Made by a program: the position numbers and the translations under genes. The notes under the pieces are model-generated. The model was not told the DNA's origin. It did not search any database and saw nothing but the letters and a program-made list of their open reading frames with translations. 64,000 nucleotides of DNA, taken from Norana najaformis (Eukaryota; Annelida; Clitellata; Crassiclitellata; Hormogastridae). Each line of letters starts with the position of its first letter. Position 1 is the first letter of the stretch. The stretch covers positions 1,520,572 to 1,584,571 of the forward strand of contig OZ029920.1 of assembly GCA_964023275.1 (NCBI GenBank), given 5' to 3'. Below are positions 22,890 through 63,133 of the stretch, one piece after another.

Positions 22890-23095
22890 TATATCTCTGT
22901 ATTCTCGCTTCAATTTCAAACACCATCCACCGTAGCCGTCCGACTGTCTACCTGCCTGACTCCTTGATCTTGACCTGGAACCGAACCCTCCCTGCCTATC
23001 GATTTTGTTTTGACTGAGCGCCTGTGAATAAGCTGATTCCCGCGACTTGGCTTTCGTTGGGCGCTGTAGAAATCTCGAGATTACGATTACGATAT
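22890..23095 (+). repeat. LINE family C 3' end
   Basis: Close to consensus: tttcaaacaccatccaccgt, tgatcttgacctggaaccga, tttgttttgactgagcgcct, then TTGGGCGCTGTAGAAATCTC and ATTACGATTACG. Confidence 0.85.
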
Positions 23096-23104
23096 AATTT
23101 ATGA

Positions 23105-23230
23105 CCTCGAGCCCTCGACCCTGCTCGTTTTTCAACGAATTTTTCTCGGGTGAGATCATTCACCGTTTGAATGGGTGCCACGGCATTTAATGTCCTCGTG
23201 TACGAACCGTGCTAGCGGGAGATTCTAGTA
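23105..23230 (-). repeat. SINE family F, partial
   Basis: The reverse complement shows the cacggttcgtac and gtgaatgatctcacccgag-like blocks of the copies at 14769 and 27180. Confidence 0.55.
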
Positions 23231-23887
23231 ATAGCCTACATGGCTAATGCGAGCAAAGAACTATGATTTACTACCTGTTATAATTGATAGTTGTATGCAT
23301 CCATTTAGAACTATGATATATCGTGTTCTAAACAGCCCATCCAGGCAGTAGTTGAAATAAACTGCGCGAGCGAGGGTAGAGTACAATCAGTGGGGTAATA
23401 TTTGATTTACGCAGAGAGCGCAAAGACTCGATAACAATGCGCGAAGTTAGGCTAACTTTCGGCAGTCATGTTTTGAACGAACCACCTTTCATGTGTGACT
23501 GCCTCTCTTTCTAGGCCAAAGACTAGTGGGGGCTAGCTATTTTCACCCCGGTCGTACCTAGATCACCCTTCGCCTCGGTGGGTAGTCGTGTTGGGTTGTT
23601 TGGACGGCCTAGATCGTCTGCCCTGTACTCTGGACGAACTGGGGGTCTGTCTTTAAAAGAAACGCTTGTTCCTTAGAGACTAAAGGACTGATTATGTGAT
23701 ATAGCCCAAACATCGCGGATGAAGTTGAAATAGAATTAAGAAACATTAAACTGGAAAATATTCAGAAAGGTCAGAATATAAGCACATCTTACATTCTCAA
23801 TTTTAAATGTATTGGGTAAATGTAAATGTACACGATTTTATATAGCGACAGTATACCGCCGACTTTGATGTGTACATTGGTATAAGC
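23231..23887. other. Nothing recognised
   Basis: A mixed-composition stretch with a GC-richer centre (about 23520-23660). No frame, repeat or motif can be assigned. Confidence 0.35.
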
Positions 23888-24040
23888 AGCAGAAGCAGTG
23901 GCGGCTCCATGTTTGCTTGCGTGGGGTGCAAGAGCATTTCCAGAGGTGCGCCACATTCTGGCAGTCCACCGTGCAGGGGTATGGTCTGTGGGGCACCGGT
24001 ATATAACCAAGAGAGAATGATGCGGTTGTACCATCCTCTC
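23888..24040 (-). repeat. Dispersed repeat I, copy 2
   Basis: Shares gtggcggctcca, agagcatttccagaggtgcgc, cattctggcagtc and ccggtatataaccaagag with 13264-13420. Confidence 0.72.
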
Positions 24041-24243
24041 AGCAGCAGCATCTCGATTGGTACTGTACGTGTATGCGTGGGCATACCATATCCGTACAGC
24101 TCCGAGAACATCTCAACATCGCGTGGGCCTACAAGTGGATCGTTAGTTGAGCACCGAAGGGGAAGAAGTTATCGTCCGATATCAATCGCGATTGCACCCA
24201 GGCACACCTTCCAACTCTGCACGTGCCATATCAATATCTAGAG

Positions 24244-26641
24244 CAGGGGTGGGCAAACTACGGCCCGCGGGCCGCATGCGGCCCGCCTGACAGTTTAATG
24301 CGGCCCGCAAGTGGCATGGAAATTATTGTGGATTTTTGGCTAATCTTACGTTTACAAGACCGTATTGATTGCCGCTCAACAAATTTTTAGATTACCCATC
24401 TATGACATAACCCTCCTATGGGTAATCTATGCCACGCTATGTCATCTATTCTATTCGAAACTTGACGAGTCTATTCTGTATTTTATTCTTTGTTGTCTTT
24501 GTATTTAACAGCATTTCCGTAATGATGTAATTTCCGTAATAGCGATACAGAAATATTTATTTAATTTAAAAGTTTGTAATCCTTCGTAAAAATGAACTCG
24601 AATAAAAAGCGAAAAGTTGCAGACGAATGTCGTGCGTTTCACAAGAACTGGACGTATAATTATTTCTTTACGGATGTTGGAAATAAAGCCGTGTGTTTAA
24701 TATGCCAAGATAGTGTTGCCGTATCTAAGGAGTACAACCTGAAGAGACACTATCAGTCCAAGCATGAGGATTATGGACAAAATTTGTCACAAGCGGAATT
24801 GAAAAGAGCTGATGAACTAACTGGTCAGGCGTTTGAAACAGCAACAAACTGTCTTTTTTCGCCAGTCTAACATACAAGAAGCTGCTACAACCGCCAGTTT
24901 CGTGGTTGCTCATAAGTTAGCTAAGCAAAACAAGCCATTTTCAGACGGAGAGTTTGTCAAAGAATGCATGCTTAAGATTGTCAACGTTGTCTGCCCCGAA
25001 GTCAAGAGCAAATTAGAAAGTGTATCCCTCTCCAGGAGAACTGTTGTTCGCCGAATTGACGAAATCAGTGAAAATTTACGGGATCAGCTATTTCAGTCAA
25101 GTAGGTCATTTCAGTGGTTTTCTTTGGCTTTGGACGAAATCACAGATATTCAAGACACAGCCCAGTTACTTATTTTTATCAGGGGAGTTGATGCACAGTT
25201 TACCGTTACTGAGGAGTTACTGTCAATGGAATCTTTGAAAGACACCACAACTGGCCAAGATTTATTTGACTGCGTACAAAACTGTTTTGTCAGAATGAGT
25301 TTACCATGGAATAAGTTGGCCAGTATGACAACAGATGGGGCACCTGCTCTAACAGGTAAACATATTGGCCTTATTAAACTCGTTAATGACAAAATAAAAA
25401 GTCAACATCCAGGACACGAAGCACTGTCATTTCACTGCATTATTCATCAAGAAAACCTTTGCAAATCTGTGCTTAACTTCAGACACGTATCTGACATAAT
25501 TGTTACAGTAGTTAACTTGATTAGATCACGAGGTCTAAACCACAGACAATTCAAAACTTTTTTGGACGACCTTGAATGTGAATATTCTGATGTGCTGTAC
25601 CAAAACAATGTGTGCTGGCTAAGCATGGGTAATGTGTTGAAAAGAGTCTGGAATCTCAGAGACGAAATTGTGCTCTTTCTGGAAATGAAGAATATTGATT
25701 GTGCATTTTTGCAAATGGTGAAAGACTCAGATTGGTTGTATGACTTTGCATTTGCTGTTGACATGTTTGACAAACTTAATGAAGTTAATGTGACATTGCA
25801 AGGCAAAGATACCTTTGCACATGACTTGTATATAACTGTTAAGTCTTTCGAAGCTAAACTTGTTCTCCTTTCAGTGCAGCTGAATAAAAATAACTTGACT
25901 CATTTTCCTCATTTGCAAACGCAAAAAGGTTACTCAGGCAACAGCAGAAAAGTACAGTAAACAAACGTCATCGTTGAAAGAAGAGTTTGCAAGGAGATTT
26001 ACTGAGTTCAGAAATCTGGAAGAACAATTTAACTTACTCACTTGCCCATTTAATGCCAATCCAGAAACAGCAGCAGATGAACTTCAATTTGAGTTGATTG
26101 ATCTCCAAAGTGACAACACCCTCCGGGAGTTATTTAGAAATTCAACGCTAACTGAATACTATTCAGCTTTGGAAATCAGTAAATTTGGCAGGCTGAAAAA
26201 TTTTGCTGCCAGATTTTTATCATTTTTTGGATGAACTTACATCTGTGAACAGACATTTTCATGTATGAACATTAATAAGTCGAAAACCAGATCTCAGCTT
26301 ACAGATGTGAATCTGCAGTCTGTGTTGCGCATAACAACGAGCAAACTGAATCCTGAGTACGAAAAACTTCTTGAAAATTTTTCTCAGCTGCACAGGTCTC
26401 ATTGATCATAATGAGACCTGTGCAGTTAGTCGACTCTAGTGAATAGTGAATAGTCAGTTGTCTACTCTAGTTACTCTAGTATAGTGAGTAAAATAATAAA
26501 TGTACACTTGTTGATGATTGTTACTTATTTTTATATTATTTTGTTTTTAAACGCTTATTCTTTTTGTACTTTGGATGCGGCCCACTTCACATACGGCTAA
26601 CATTGATGCGGCCCTCAATCAGAAAAGTTTGCCCAGCCCTG
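24244..26641 (+). mobile_element. hAT-superfamily DNA transposon, 2.4 kb, with target duplication
   Basis: The ends are terminal inverted repeats: left CAGGGGTGGGCAAACT, right its complement with one mismatch (AGTTTGCCCAGCCCTG). The element is flanked by an exact 8-bp direct repeat ATCTAGAG at 24236-24243 and 26642-26649, the target-site size of hAT elements. The subterminal sequence is rich in gcggcccg/cgggccgc. It encloses a broken transposase (24592-26405). Structure and frame damage suggest a once-autonomous copy that has since decayed slightly. Confidence 0.93.
24592..26405 (+). pseudogene. hAT transposase, interrupted by frameshifts
   Basis: The N terminus has a BED-type zinc finger (VCLICQDSVAVSKEYNLKRHYQSKH). 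The middle has the LALDEITDIQDTAQLLIFIRG block with acidic catalytic-type residues, and MTTDGAPALTGKHIG. Further on is FHCIIHQENLCKS, and the C-terminal dimerisation region contains EISKFGRLKNFAARFLSFFG and the TFSCMNINKSKTRSQLTD block. This resembles transposase-derived ZBED/SCAND3/GTF2IRD2-type proteins. One frameshift lies at 24833-24870, another at 25925-25975, and a third near 26225. The remaining frames are otherwise clean, so inactivation looks recent. Confidence 0.88.
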
Positions 26642-26649
26642 ATCTAGAG

Positions 26650-26788
26650 GTTTATATAACGCCCGCCTCCCAAGGACTTCGCGAAGGTGTTCGCCATCCA
26701 CGATGACGAACTATTGCTCAGTAAGAACGACGTGTCGATGCTGGAATATCAGCGACATATGCAGATTTTGTGAACTACCGAACTTCTT
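26650..26788. other. Short unassigned stretch right of the hAT element
   Basis: No feature seen. Confidence 0.3.
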
Positions 26789-27018
26789 TTATTCTCTTCC
26801 GTCAGGCCAACGGGCCAACGATGAGGCCTCAACTTGTCGTCTCCAGGCACTTCTGTCTCTGGTTTTTTCCACCGCTTCTCTCATATCCATGTTCCACGCC
26901 TTCAGATCCTCTCTTATGTTATCCATCCAAGTTTTTGGTTGTCTTCCACGGCTTCTTGTACCTTCTACATAGCCATACATCGCCATAGCCGGATGTATGG
27001 CTATGTAGAAGGTACCAG
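26789..27018 (-). pseudogene. LINE ORF2 C-terminal remnant, with a 23-bp hairpin at its 5' end
   Basis: The minus frame reads GYVEGTRSRGRQPKTWMDNI, then REDLKAWNMDMREAVEKTRD and RSAWRRQVEA. This is the G-R-x-x-x-W-x-D-N/D-I motif found at the end of many non-LTR retrotransposon ORFs. At 26959-27018 a perfect 23-bp inverted repeat (gtaccttctacatagccata...) surrounds a 12-base loop. Confidence 0.65.
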
Positions 27019-27089
27019 AGAAATCTATGCAGTAGATGGCATTACTAAATTTCACAAGGCTTGGATACCTTCATCGACTTTCAATGATC

Positions 27090-27450
27090 TCTTGGTTAGC
27101 TACATTGGTTAAAGCGTACGTCAAATTGTCTCACGGCCTGACACATATTGACGTCACAATCGTCGCCATGGTATCTCAGCTGACTTGGTTAGCCACGTTG
27201 GTTAAAGCGGACTTCAAGGCGCCTCTGTGCGTGAGGATGCCGGTTCGCATACCGCTAATGGCTTATTTCAGAGATTTGAATCTAGGGCTAGCACGCTTCG
27301 TACACGGAGACCTTAAATGGCGTGGCGCCCATTCAAACTGGCAGCGGTGGTGAAGGATCTCACCCGATCAATTCGTTGCAAAATGAGCTGAGTCGACGCC
27401 ATACGGTCGCTATAGCAAACATGTACATCTACTGTACAATTGTTTACATT
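27090..27450 (+). repeat. tRNA-derived SINE family F (full copy plus a partial head)
   Basis: A partial head at 27098-27125 is followed by a complete unit from about 27180. It has A-box-like GGTTAGCCACGTTGGTTAAA, B-box-like GCCGGTTCGCATAC, then gggctagcacgcttcgtaca, ggcagcggtggtgaaggat and cgacgccatacggtcgctata. Confidence 0.75.
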
Positions 27451-27734
27451 TTGTACATGTCGTCGCAGTGTGCTTAGTCGACAGCAGGAAGAAAGTTTTG
27501 AACGTTACATATCGAAAGTTTACAAGGCTGTTTACAATCGACTATTGATCCAAAGCTGTCACAAATAAAAGTTTAGCATGAAATAACTTCTGAACAAAAG
27601 ACGAACAAGAGGCAGACTCAGAAGTGGCCATAGTCCCAATCAGACTAGACACAAAAACGAAACCGAAACTGGACAAAGTGTGCCATCTTGCGATGGAGCA
27701 TGGCGCTCTAGAGCAACACACCTCAAACACTTTC

Positions 27735-27930
27735 TTCTCGCTTCAGTTTCAAACACCATACACCATAGCCGTCCAACTGTCTGCCTGCCTGACTCCTGGA
27801 TCTTGACCTGGAAGCGAACCCTTTTGACTGAGCGCCTGTGAATAAGCTGGTTCCGGCGACTTAGCTTTCGTTGGGCGCTGTAGAAATCTCGAGATTACGA
27901 CTACGATTACGATTACGATTTCTAAAGCCA
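27735..27930 (+). repeat. LINE family C 3' end
   Basis: Typical blocks, ending TTGGGCGCTGTAGAAATCTC and a tail of four ATTACG-like units (27893-27921). Confidence 0.85.
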
Positions 27931-28487
27931 GTTAGGAAAATCCCGAATGAGACATTCTTCCTATTATGAACGGGACCAAATCTCATATCGTTTCGTCCTA
28001 GGCTCTTCGTTCTTCAATGCAAACACCAAACATAATATTCGGTTGCCATTCACGTCAACAAAAGTCAGCGGTGTATCTTCAAAGTGTAAGAAAAATACCT
28101 GTCAGATTTTTCACTTGCGTCAACAAATATCGCAGAAGAAGTTAGTCATAGCACAGTCTTCTTCGAGCATAAATCTCGTGACTTCCTGCGTGTAGAAATT
28201 TATTCTTATGCATGCTGAGCATTCAAAAACTTCTTCAAAGCACAAAGAATCCGAGGGTGTGACGTTCGAACGAATTGGATATCAGAAAACGGCTGCTAAG
28301 CTTCTGTTTCGTTGTCTAAAATTTCGACCACAACAGAGATTTGCTGGAATTTCGTTTTCAGGTTATTTTTCGCCATAGAAACCACACTACACAGACCTGA
28401 ACTGCGATGTCAGTAAGTTTAAGGTAAATTAAATTACAGTAATCAAAGGATTTAACTTTGATGGTCCAACGTTTTTGATGAGCGTAT
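27931..28487. other. Nothing recognised
   Basis: AT-rich sequence without a supported exon or known repeat. The promoter and 5' UTR of the ATPase gene may begin to the right, after 28635. Confidence 0.35.
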
Positions 28488-28635
28488 AACAGTGGCGGCT
28501 CAAGGATTGCTTGTATGGAAGGCAAGAGCATTTCCAGAGGGACGCCACATTCACGGGATTGGTCTAAGGGGGCCGGCATAAAACCAAGAGGGGAGCGGGA
28601 AGAAACCGCCTCTCATGTCTCTAGCCAAGTCGCCC
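28488..28635 (-). repeat. Dispersed repeat I, copy 3
   Basis: Matches 13264-13420 and 23888-24040 (gtggcggctcaagg, agagcatttccagaggg, gggccggcataaaaccaaga). It ends about 150 bp before the ATPase start codon. Confidence 0.7.
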
Positions 28636-28787
28636 TCTGACGTATAACCAGTTTACATGGCGTTCGTGCACATTTATTACTTTGTTTGTGAGTTACAATC
28701 GAAATGGGTGAAATGCAGGTTGGCGATTGATTGCAGTCGATGAAGAAAGAAGATCAGAAATCAACTGAAGATAGAAACTAAGAAGAA

Positions 28788-45407
<16,620 letters not shown>

Positions 45408-45656
45408 ACGAAGTCTGCAGCGCCATCCGACGACCACCAGAATCGTTGCTTTCCTAAATGAAGACGCCATCTTTGAAGTTGATCAAAGTTCTTTTGTTGG
45501 ATTTGCTTGAAGCCTGCAGCGTCAAAAAGTCGCTTTGTATAGAAAGATGTAACCTAGGAATGAATTAAGATTTGCTTGAAGTCAAAGACAATGTTGTCAC
45601 TGAACTGTATTGTAACAACTAAATTGTTGTTATAACAATTTCTAAAGTGTAATTTT

Positions 45657-45768
45657 TTCTTGTTCTTTTTCTTGTCGTTGTTGTTGTTGTTGTTGTTCTT
45701 GATCTTGTTGTTGTTGTTGTTCTTGTTCTTCTTCTTCCTCCTGCTCTTCTTCTTCCTCTTCCTCTTCC

Positions 45769-45800
<32 letters not shown>

Positions 45801-45819
45801 TTCTTCTTCCTCCTCTTCC

Positions 45820-45851
<32 letters not shown>

Positions 45852-45892
45852 CTCTTTCTCTTCTTCTTCTTCTTCTTCTTCTGCTTCTTTAA
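45657..45892. repeat. CTT/TTG microsatellite
   Basis: (TTG)n then (CTT)n with CTC variants, about 250 bases downstream of the ATPase stop. Poly-Lys and poly-Phe frames here are not genes. Confidence 0.93.
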
Positions 45893-45899
45893 GTCCCTG

Positions 45900-46300
45900 G
45901 GCTCATCGCCCTGTAGTGTCGATCGCATGCTTCACTGTAGATCCCACTGTCTCCTGCCCCAGGCCAACAGACTCAACCTGTGCACATCCGTCCTGCACCA
46001 GCCTCTGACGTCATCCAGTCATTCTCTGTTCGGTCTACCTCTCATCCCTCCGCCATCCATCATTCCAAACACCACCTGTTTGATCACCCTGGCGTTAGCC
46101 ATTCTGGAAATGTGTCCGAAGAGATTTAGTTTATGTAATTTAAACTGTGATTTACCTTGTCTAAATTGATGACTGTAACAATATCATTTGATGTTTTAAA
46201 CTACTTGTAATTCATAACCGTATTTGTACCTTGATACTCGACATTCTTTGCTTAGTATCTTACGAAGTTTTGACAGGAACAGTTCACTCAGAATAATTTC
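45900..46300 (-). pseudogene. LINE ORF2 C-terminal fragment, right member of the inverted pair
   Basis: The minus strand parallels 44755-45110: caatttagacaaggtaaatc, tggctaacgccagggtgatc, gtggtgtttggaatgatgga, gaggctggtgcaggacgga. Similarity extends to about 46300. Confidence 0.78.
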
Positions 46301-46504
46301 AAAATCGGTGTCAGTGTTTAAGGGATTCTGGCAACATCAGTATCTGTGACGATGCTTCGACATCGGTTTCCGTCATCTGCCTCTCTCGCGCAGGGCATTA
46401 GCGCGCCCTATTTCTGCAAGATATTCCCTATGGAGAAACGCTTTGTATTCTACTCATTAGCGACGTTTTCACTTTCTCCTTTTCTTAGCAAAAAACTAAA
46501 ATAG

Positions 46505-46705
46505 TAATCGTAATCGTAATCTCGAGATTTCTACAGCGCCCAACGAAAGTTAAATCGCGGGAACCAATCTGTTCACATGTGCTTAGTCAAAACAAAATCG
46601 ATAGGCAGAAAGGGTTTGGTTCCAGGTCAATATCCAGGAGTCAGGCAGGCAGACAGTCGGACGCTATGATGAATGGTGCTTGAAATTGAAGTGAGGCGGG
46701 AACAC
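46505..46705 (-). repeat. LINE family C 3' end
   Basis: Reverse orientation: gtaatcgtaatcgtaatctc, tttctacagcgcccaacgaa, gtcaaaacaaaatcgatagg, ggttccaggtcaatatcc. Confidence 0.85.
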
Positions 46706-47189
46706 TGGCGATCGACAGAGATGAATGGAGAATCCCGATGAGCAGACCTGCACAGGAAGGACTGAGTTAGGTTAGTAAGTTAAACTGAGTCCCATAGGCG
46801 TTTCCCATAGGCCTACGCATGACAAGTAAAGAGCATAAGCAAGAGGACGCAGGCTTCGAGACACTTGTATTCCAATTTCACGAAATCTCAGCGCTTTCAG
46901 ATGGTTACTTGGATTCGGTTAGAAAGAATGAATGTCCAAGAAATTGAACAAATCCCGTGTCTTATCGCTGAAAGAATTTTCAATGCTTTACCCGAAACTT
47001 TGCCTTTAGCTAAGAGACAAGTTGAATGCAGCAAATAATACTATGTTAGTGGTTTGGCCATATTGCGGCGCTGTTGAAAACTACTTAAAAGGGTCCACTT
47101 TAACTGTCTTTATACAAACATTAAACAAAAGCCTAGAAGCAGAAACTAAATGGATGGAAGCTGTCACTACGTTTTCCAAAGTACTATCA
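46706..47189. other. Nothing recognised
   Basis: No element or exon can be assigned. Confidence 0.35.
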
Positions 47190-47327
47190 GACGTGCATGT
47201 ATGTGTATGTATGCACGTGTGTATGTATGCATGCATGAGCGTATGTATGTGTCTATGCATGTATGTACGTATGTATTTGTGCATGTATATGTGTATATAT
47301 GTATGTGTGTATGTATGTATGTATGTA
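47190..47327. repeat. TGTA/GTAT microsatellite
   Basis: A degenerate GTAT array into which the mariner element is inserted at a TA. Confidence 0.85.
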
Positions 47328-47748
47328 CACTGTGTCCGGAAAAATTCCAAGGCTCTAAAATATGAATGAAAAAACTATAGTAGATAATAATCAATTTAAA
47401 AATTTAAAAACCTCCAAACAGTCCGGACTTAAATCCTGTTGATTATAAAATTTGGGGAATAATGCAGGAGAAAGTATACAAGACAAAGGTCAGAAACATC
47501 GAAGAACTCCGCGAGCGAATTGTTAATGCTTGGGATGAACTTGATCAACTGGTCGTCGATGCTGCTGTTAGTCAGTGGCGTGTACGTCTCGAAGCTTGCG
47601 TTGAAGCCAATGGCGGACATTTTGAACATAAATTATAGTTCAATAATATTTCAGGATTAAACTGTTTTTGGAATTTTAAAAATCGATTAATGTTTACTAA
47701 TTATTTTCATATTTACCGTAAAGCCTTGGAATTTTTCCGGACACAGTG
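47328..47748 (+). mobile_element. Internally deleted mariner-type (IS630-Tc1-mariner) element
   Basis: 421 bp bounded by identical 25-bp inverted repeats starting CACTGTGTCCGGAAAAATT (47328-47352 and 47724-47748), flanked by TA on both sides. Inside, about 47410-47638 encodes the C terminus of a transposase: PPNSPDLNPVDYKIWGIMQE, then AWDELDQLVVDAAVSQWRVR and a stop. The NSPDLNPVDYKIWG block holds the last catalytic acidic residue. The N-terminal half is missing, so it is non-autonomous. The identical ends suggest recent activity. Confidence 0.9.
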
Positions 47749-47984
47749 TATGTATGTATAAACGTTGTATGTACGTATATGTTTATGTATGTGAGTAAGT
47801 ATGTATGTATATATGTACATATGTATGTAGGTATGTGTGTATGTATGTGTGTATGTATGTATGTATGTATGTATGTGTGTATGTATGTATGTAGGTAAAT
47901 GTGTGCAAGAATGTATGTATGTGTGTATGTATGTATATATATATGTACATATGTGTGATTGTATGTGTATGTATGTATATATGT
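47749..47984. repeat. TGTA/GTAT microsatellite (right part)
   Basis: Continues the array on the other side of the mariner element. Confidence 0.85.
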
Positions 47985-48100
47985 TCAGAACCTCTCAAAG
48001 GCGCTGCATAGTTTAGTTCCCGACCGGCCCTACCTCACGGTCTGGCCCTCATTCGATCAGTCGGCCCAAGGCATTGACCCGGGGCGTGACCTCCACTTGG
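47985..48100 (+). repeat. Family E repeat at the GPCR 3' end
   Basis: cagaacctctcaaaggcgct, cctcacggtctggccctcat, cggcccaaggcattgacccg. The same unit is at 43709-43825. Similarity stops a few bases before the GPCR stop codon (48104-48106, minus strand). Confidence 0.68.
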
Positions 48101-48103
48101 AGG

Positions 48104-60736
<12,633 letters not shown>

Positions 60737-60947
60737 TGTAGATTATCGAGGTATTTCGTTTCCGGTTTCTTTAATAACCTGAACGGTTGTTACTGCACCG
60801 TTGATTTATCTGCCGTAAGATGAAATTATTTATTGCTAATGGTTTTTGTTATTTTGAAACGAAGCATTTGTCTTATAAAAGACCGTTTCTAAATACAGCT
60901 ATTGGTTACTGAGAAACGCATCACTTTTGCATCAGTTACTCATCAGC

Positions 60948-61755
60948 AATAAATTTGCATAATTTAGACAATACTTTCTACCTGTTAACGGTATCGACAC
61001 ATTATGTGTGGCACATATAAGAATAAAAGTCCATCAGGCAAGACATTTGACTTCTATGCAAAACGCCTAAGATACACAAGGTAAGATCATATCTACTGTC
61101 TTAAGACGTATTTCATTCAGGTCTAAACCTAAGACTCATCTGTTTCAACTTGCTTACCTACTGTAGCCTAACTTCTGGTTTCTCTGACCTATAGGAATCA
61201 TCAGTTCCTGATGAGAGTTTATCAAATTCGAAATGTTAAAATAGTTCATGTCCCGCAGTTTTTCTCTTATCTGAATCCTGGAAAAGAATACGATGTCAGT
61301 GGAAAATGCAAATCGAGAATGAACCTCTGACAATGTAATTCATGCGGTTATTCAGATGTCAGTCGTAAATGTAATGTAAAAGCGCCTAGGAGGATACTCT
61401 AATGGCTTCTATTATGCCGTTATCATAATGCCCAAGGCATCAGTCGATGGTCGCTTCGAGTAAAGTCATAGTCAAAATCATAATCCATTGGAGAAGCCAG
61501 GTCAAATTTCTACAGGTCATTGAAACCAGAAGTAAGGCTACAGTGGGTAAGCAAGTTGAAACAGATGAGTCTTAGGTTTAGACCTGAATGAAATACGTCT
61601 TAAGACAGTAGATATGATCTTACCTTGAGTATATTAGGCGTTTTGTACAGAAGTACATCTTGCCTGATGGACTTTCATTCTTACGTATGCCATACATAAT
61701 GTGTCGATGTCGCTGACAGGTAGAAAGTGTTGTCGATATTATGCAAATTTATATA
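60948..61755. repeat. Large inverted repeat containing LINE B sequence
   Basis: Left arm 60948-61192 and right arm 61508-61755 are inverted copies (aaatttgcataat; cgacacattatgt; gtaagatcatatctactgtc; gaaatacgtcttaagacag). The spacer holds a reverse LINE B end (gcataatgcccaaggcatca). Both arms include the LINE B ORF end/3' UTR block (cattcaggtctaaacctaag). Confidence 0.78.
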
Positions 61756-62948
61756 CCGGAAACGAAAAGCTAACATTATACGAGAATAGACAAATTAAGC
61801 ATGCAGTATTTAATTAATTGAAAAATTTACTGTCCGTTGAAACACTGAATATTGGAATTAATTAATAAAACAATGGTTTATGGGTATTAAATCGTGCAGT
61901 GGCGTCTTTCTTAGTTTAAATGAGCTGAAATTTGATTGTATGTATGTATGTATGTATATCGATCGGCCTGTAGTGAAATTCACTTTGAAGCACAATTGAA
62001 CGAGAGCGAGTTTATTACCAAAAAGTGGCGCTACAAAAGTCATATGATTTAATTTATTTCAGAATCTGAGTTCTTTTCCTGAACATCTACATACTTACAA
62101 ATTAATTTTTTTATCTGCCTTAAGTTCAAACTTAAGTTCTCACTCATTGTTAGAGTTCTTAATTTACGGTACTTTAGCTAGCGAGACTACATCGACATTT
62201 GTTATATTATTGATTAAAAAACAGGATAAATTGTATTACAGAACAGTACAGATGAGAGTTTCAGAGACATCTAGAGTAGTTCCGTTAACCTCTTTCAGTG
62301 TAGGAACCATCGATGCAAGAGCGATCGAAGTCGAAACACGATCTGCGTCTAATCTCCGAAGTCGGCTAACAGAATACTTTTCCAAGGTCAGGTTATCCGA
62401 AGTCATTCAACGGTCAATGCTCTTCGCAGTCCCAGGCTCGTTTCACGGAACAACAACAACGCTATTCGTTTCTCTATGCGAACCAATGCAACAACTGACA
62501 GAATACAGCAACGCCTCCATCCATCCCGTACCGGCTGACGTACTTCAGTTTTCTCCTTCTCCAAATCCCGGAACAGCGTCTATGCTTTTTTCCTGCCGCA
62601 AAACGCCACTATTCGGAATATTTCCCGGAGAGTTGCGTCGCCTGCCAAAGCCAGATGGATGTCTCTTGATGACAGTGATGTTTCCATAATGACGCATTTT
62701 CTCAGTTTCCTGCAGCATCCGTTTCGGCTGCAAATTTGATGTGCAGCGTTTATTGATGAGAGCGTTGAGCAAACATGTATTGCACTGCGCCTTCGTCAAC
62801 GGGGAATGATTATTTCACAGAAGACGTGAGAGACAAAGGCCGAAACACGAAGAGACGGACTGAAGGGTAGAGGAGGCGGAATGAGACATCTGGGAAGAGG
62901 GACAGAGGGACATACACGAAGGCGGTCGTTTAGAGGCATGCTATGATC
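61756..62948. other. Unassigned stretch with a 180-codon open frame
   Basis: The plus strand at 62147-62689 is open for 180 codons (MLEFLIYGTLASETTSTFVI...). I see no domain, signal or splice support. The minus strand of the same part has an 84-codon frame. 61930-61960 is a short TGTA repeat. Nothing else is recognised. Confidence 0.3.
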
Positions 62949-63133
62949 ATTTTCTTACTTTGGGTTTCAATTTTAGGTTGTCGCCAAAAACGCTTGATTT
63001 ATCGGGTTTCCTTGATGCTCTCGTCATTTCGCTTTGAACGTTCAAAGTGAAATGAAGAGAGCATCAAGGAAACCAAACAAATCAAACGTTTTTGGCGACA
63101 ACCTAAAATTAAAACCCCAGAGTAAGAAAATGA
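62949..63133. repeat. Near-perfect palindrome, ~92-bp arms with no loop
   Basis: The arms 62949-63040 and 63041-63133 mirror each other: ttttaggttgtcgccaaaaa against tttttggcgacaacctaaaa, and ccttgatgctctcgtcattt against aaatgaagagagcatcaagg. The centre is gaacgttc. Confidence 0.9.
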
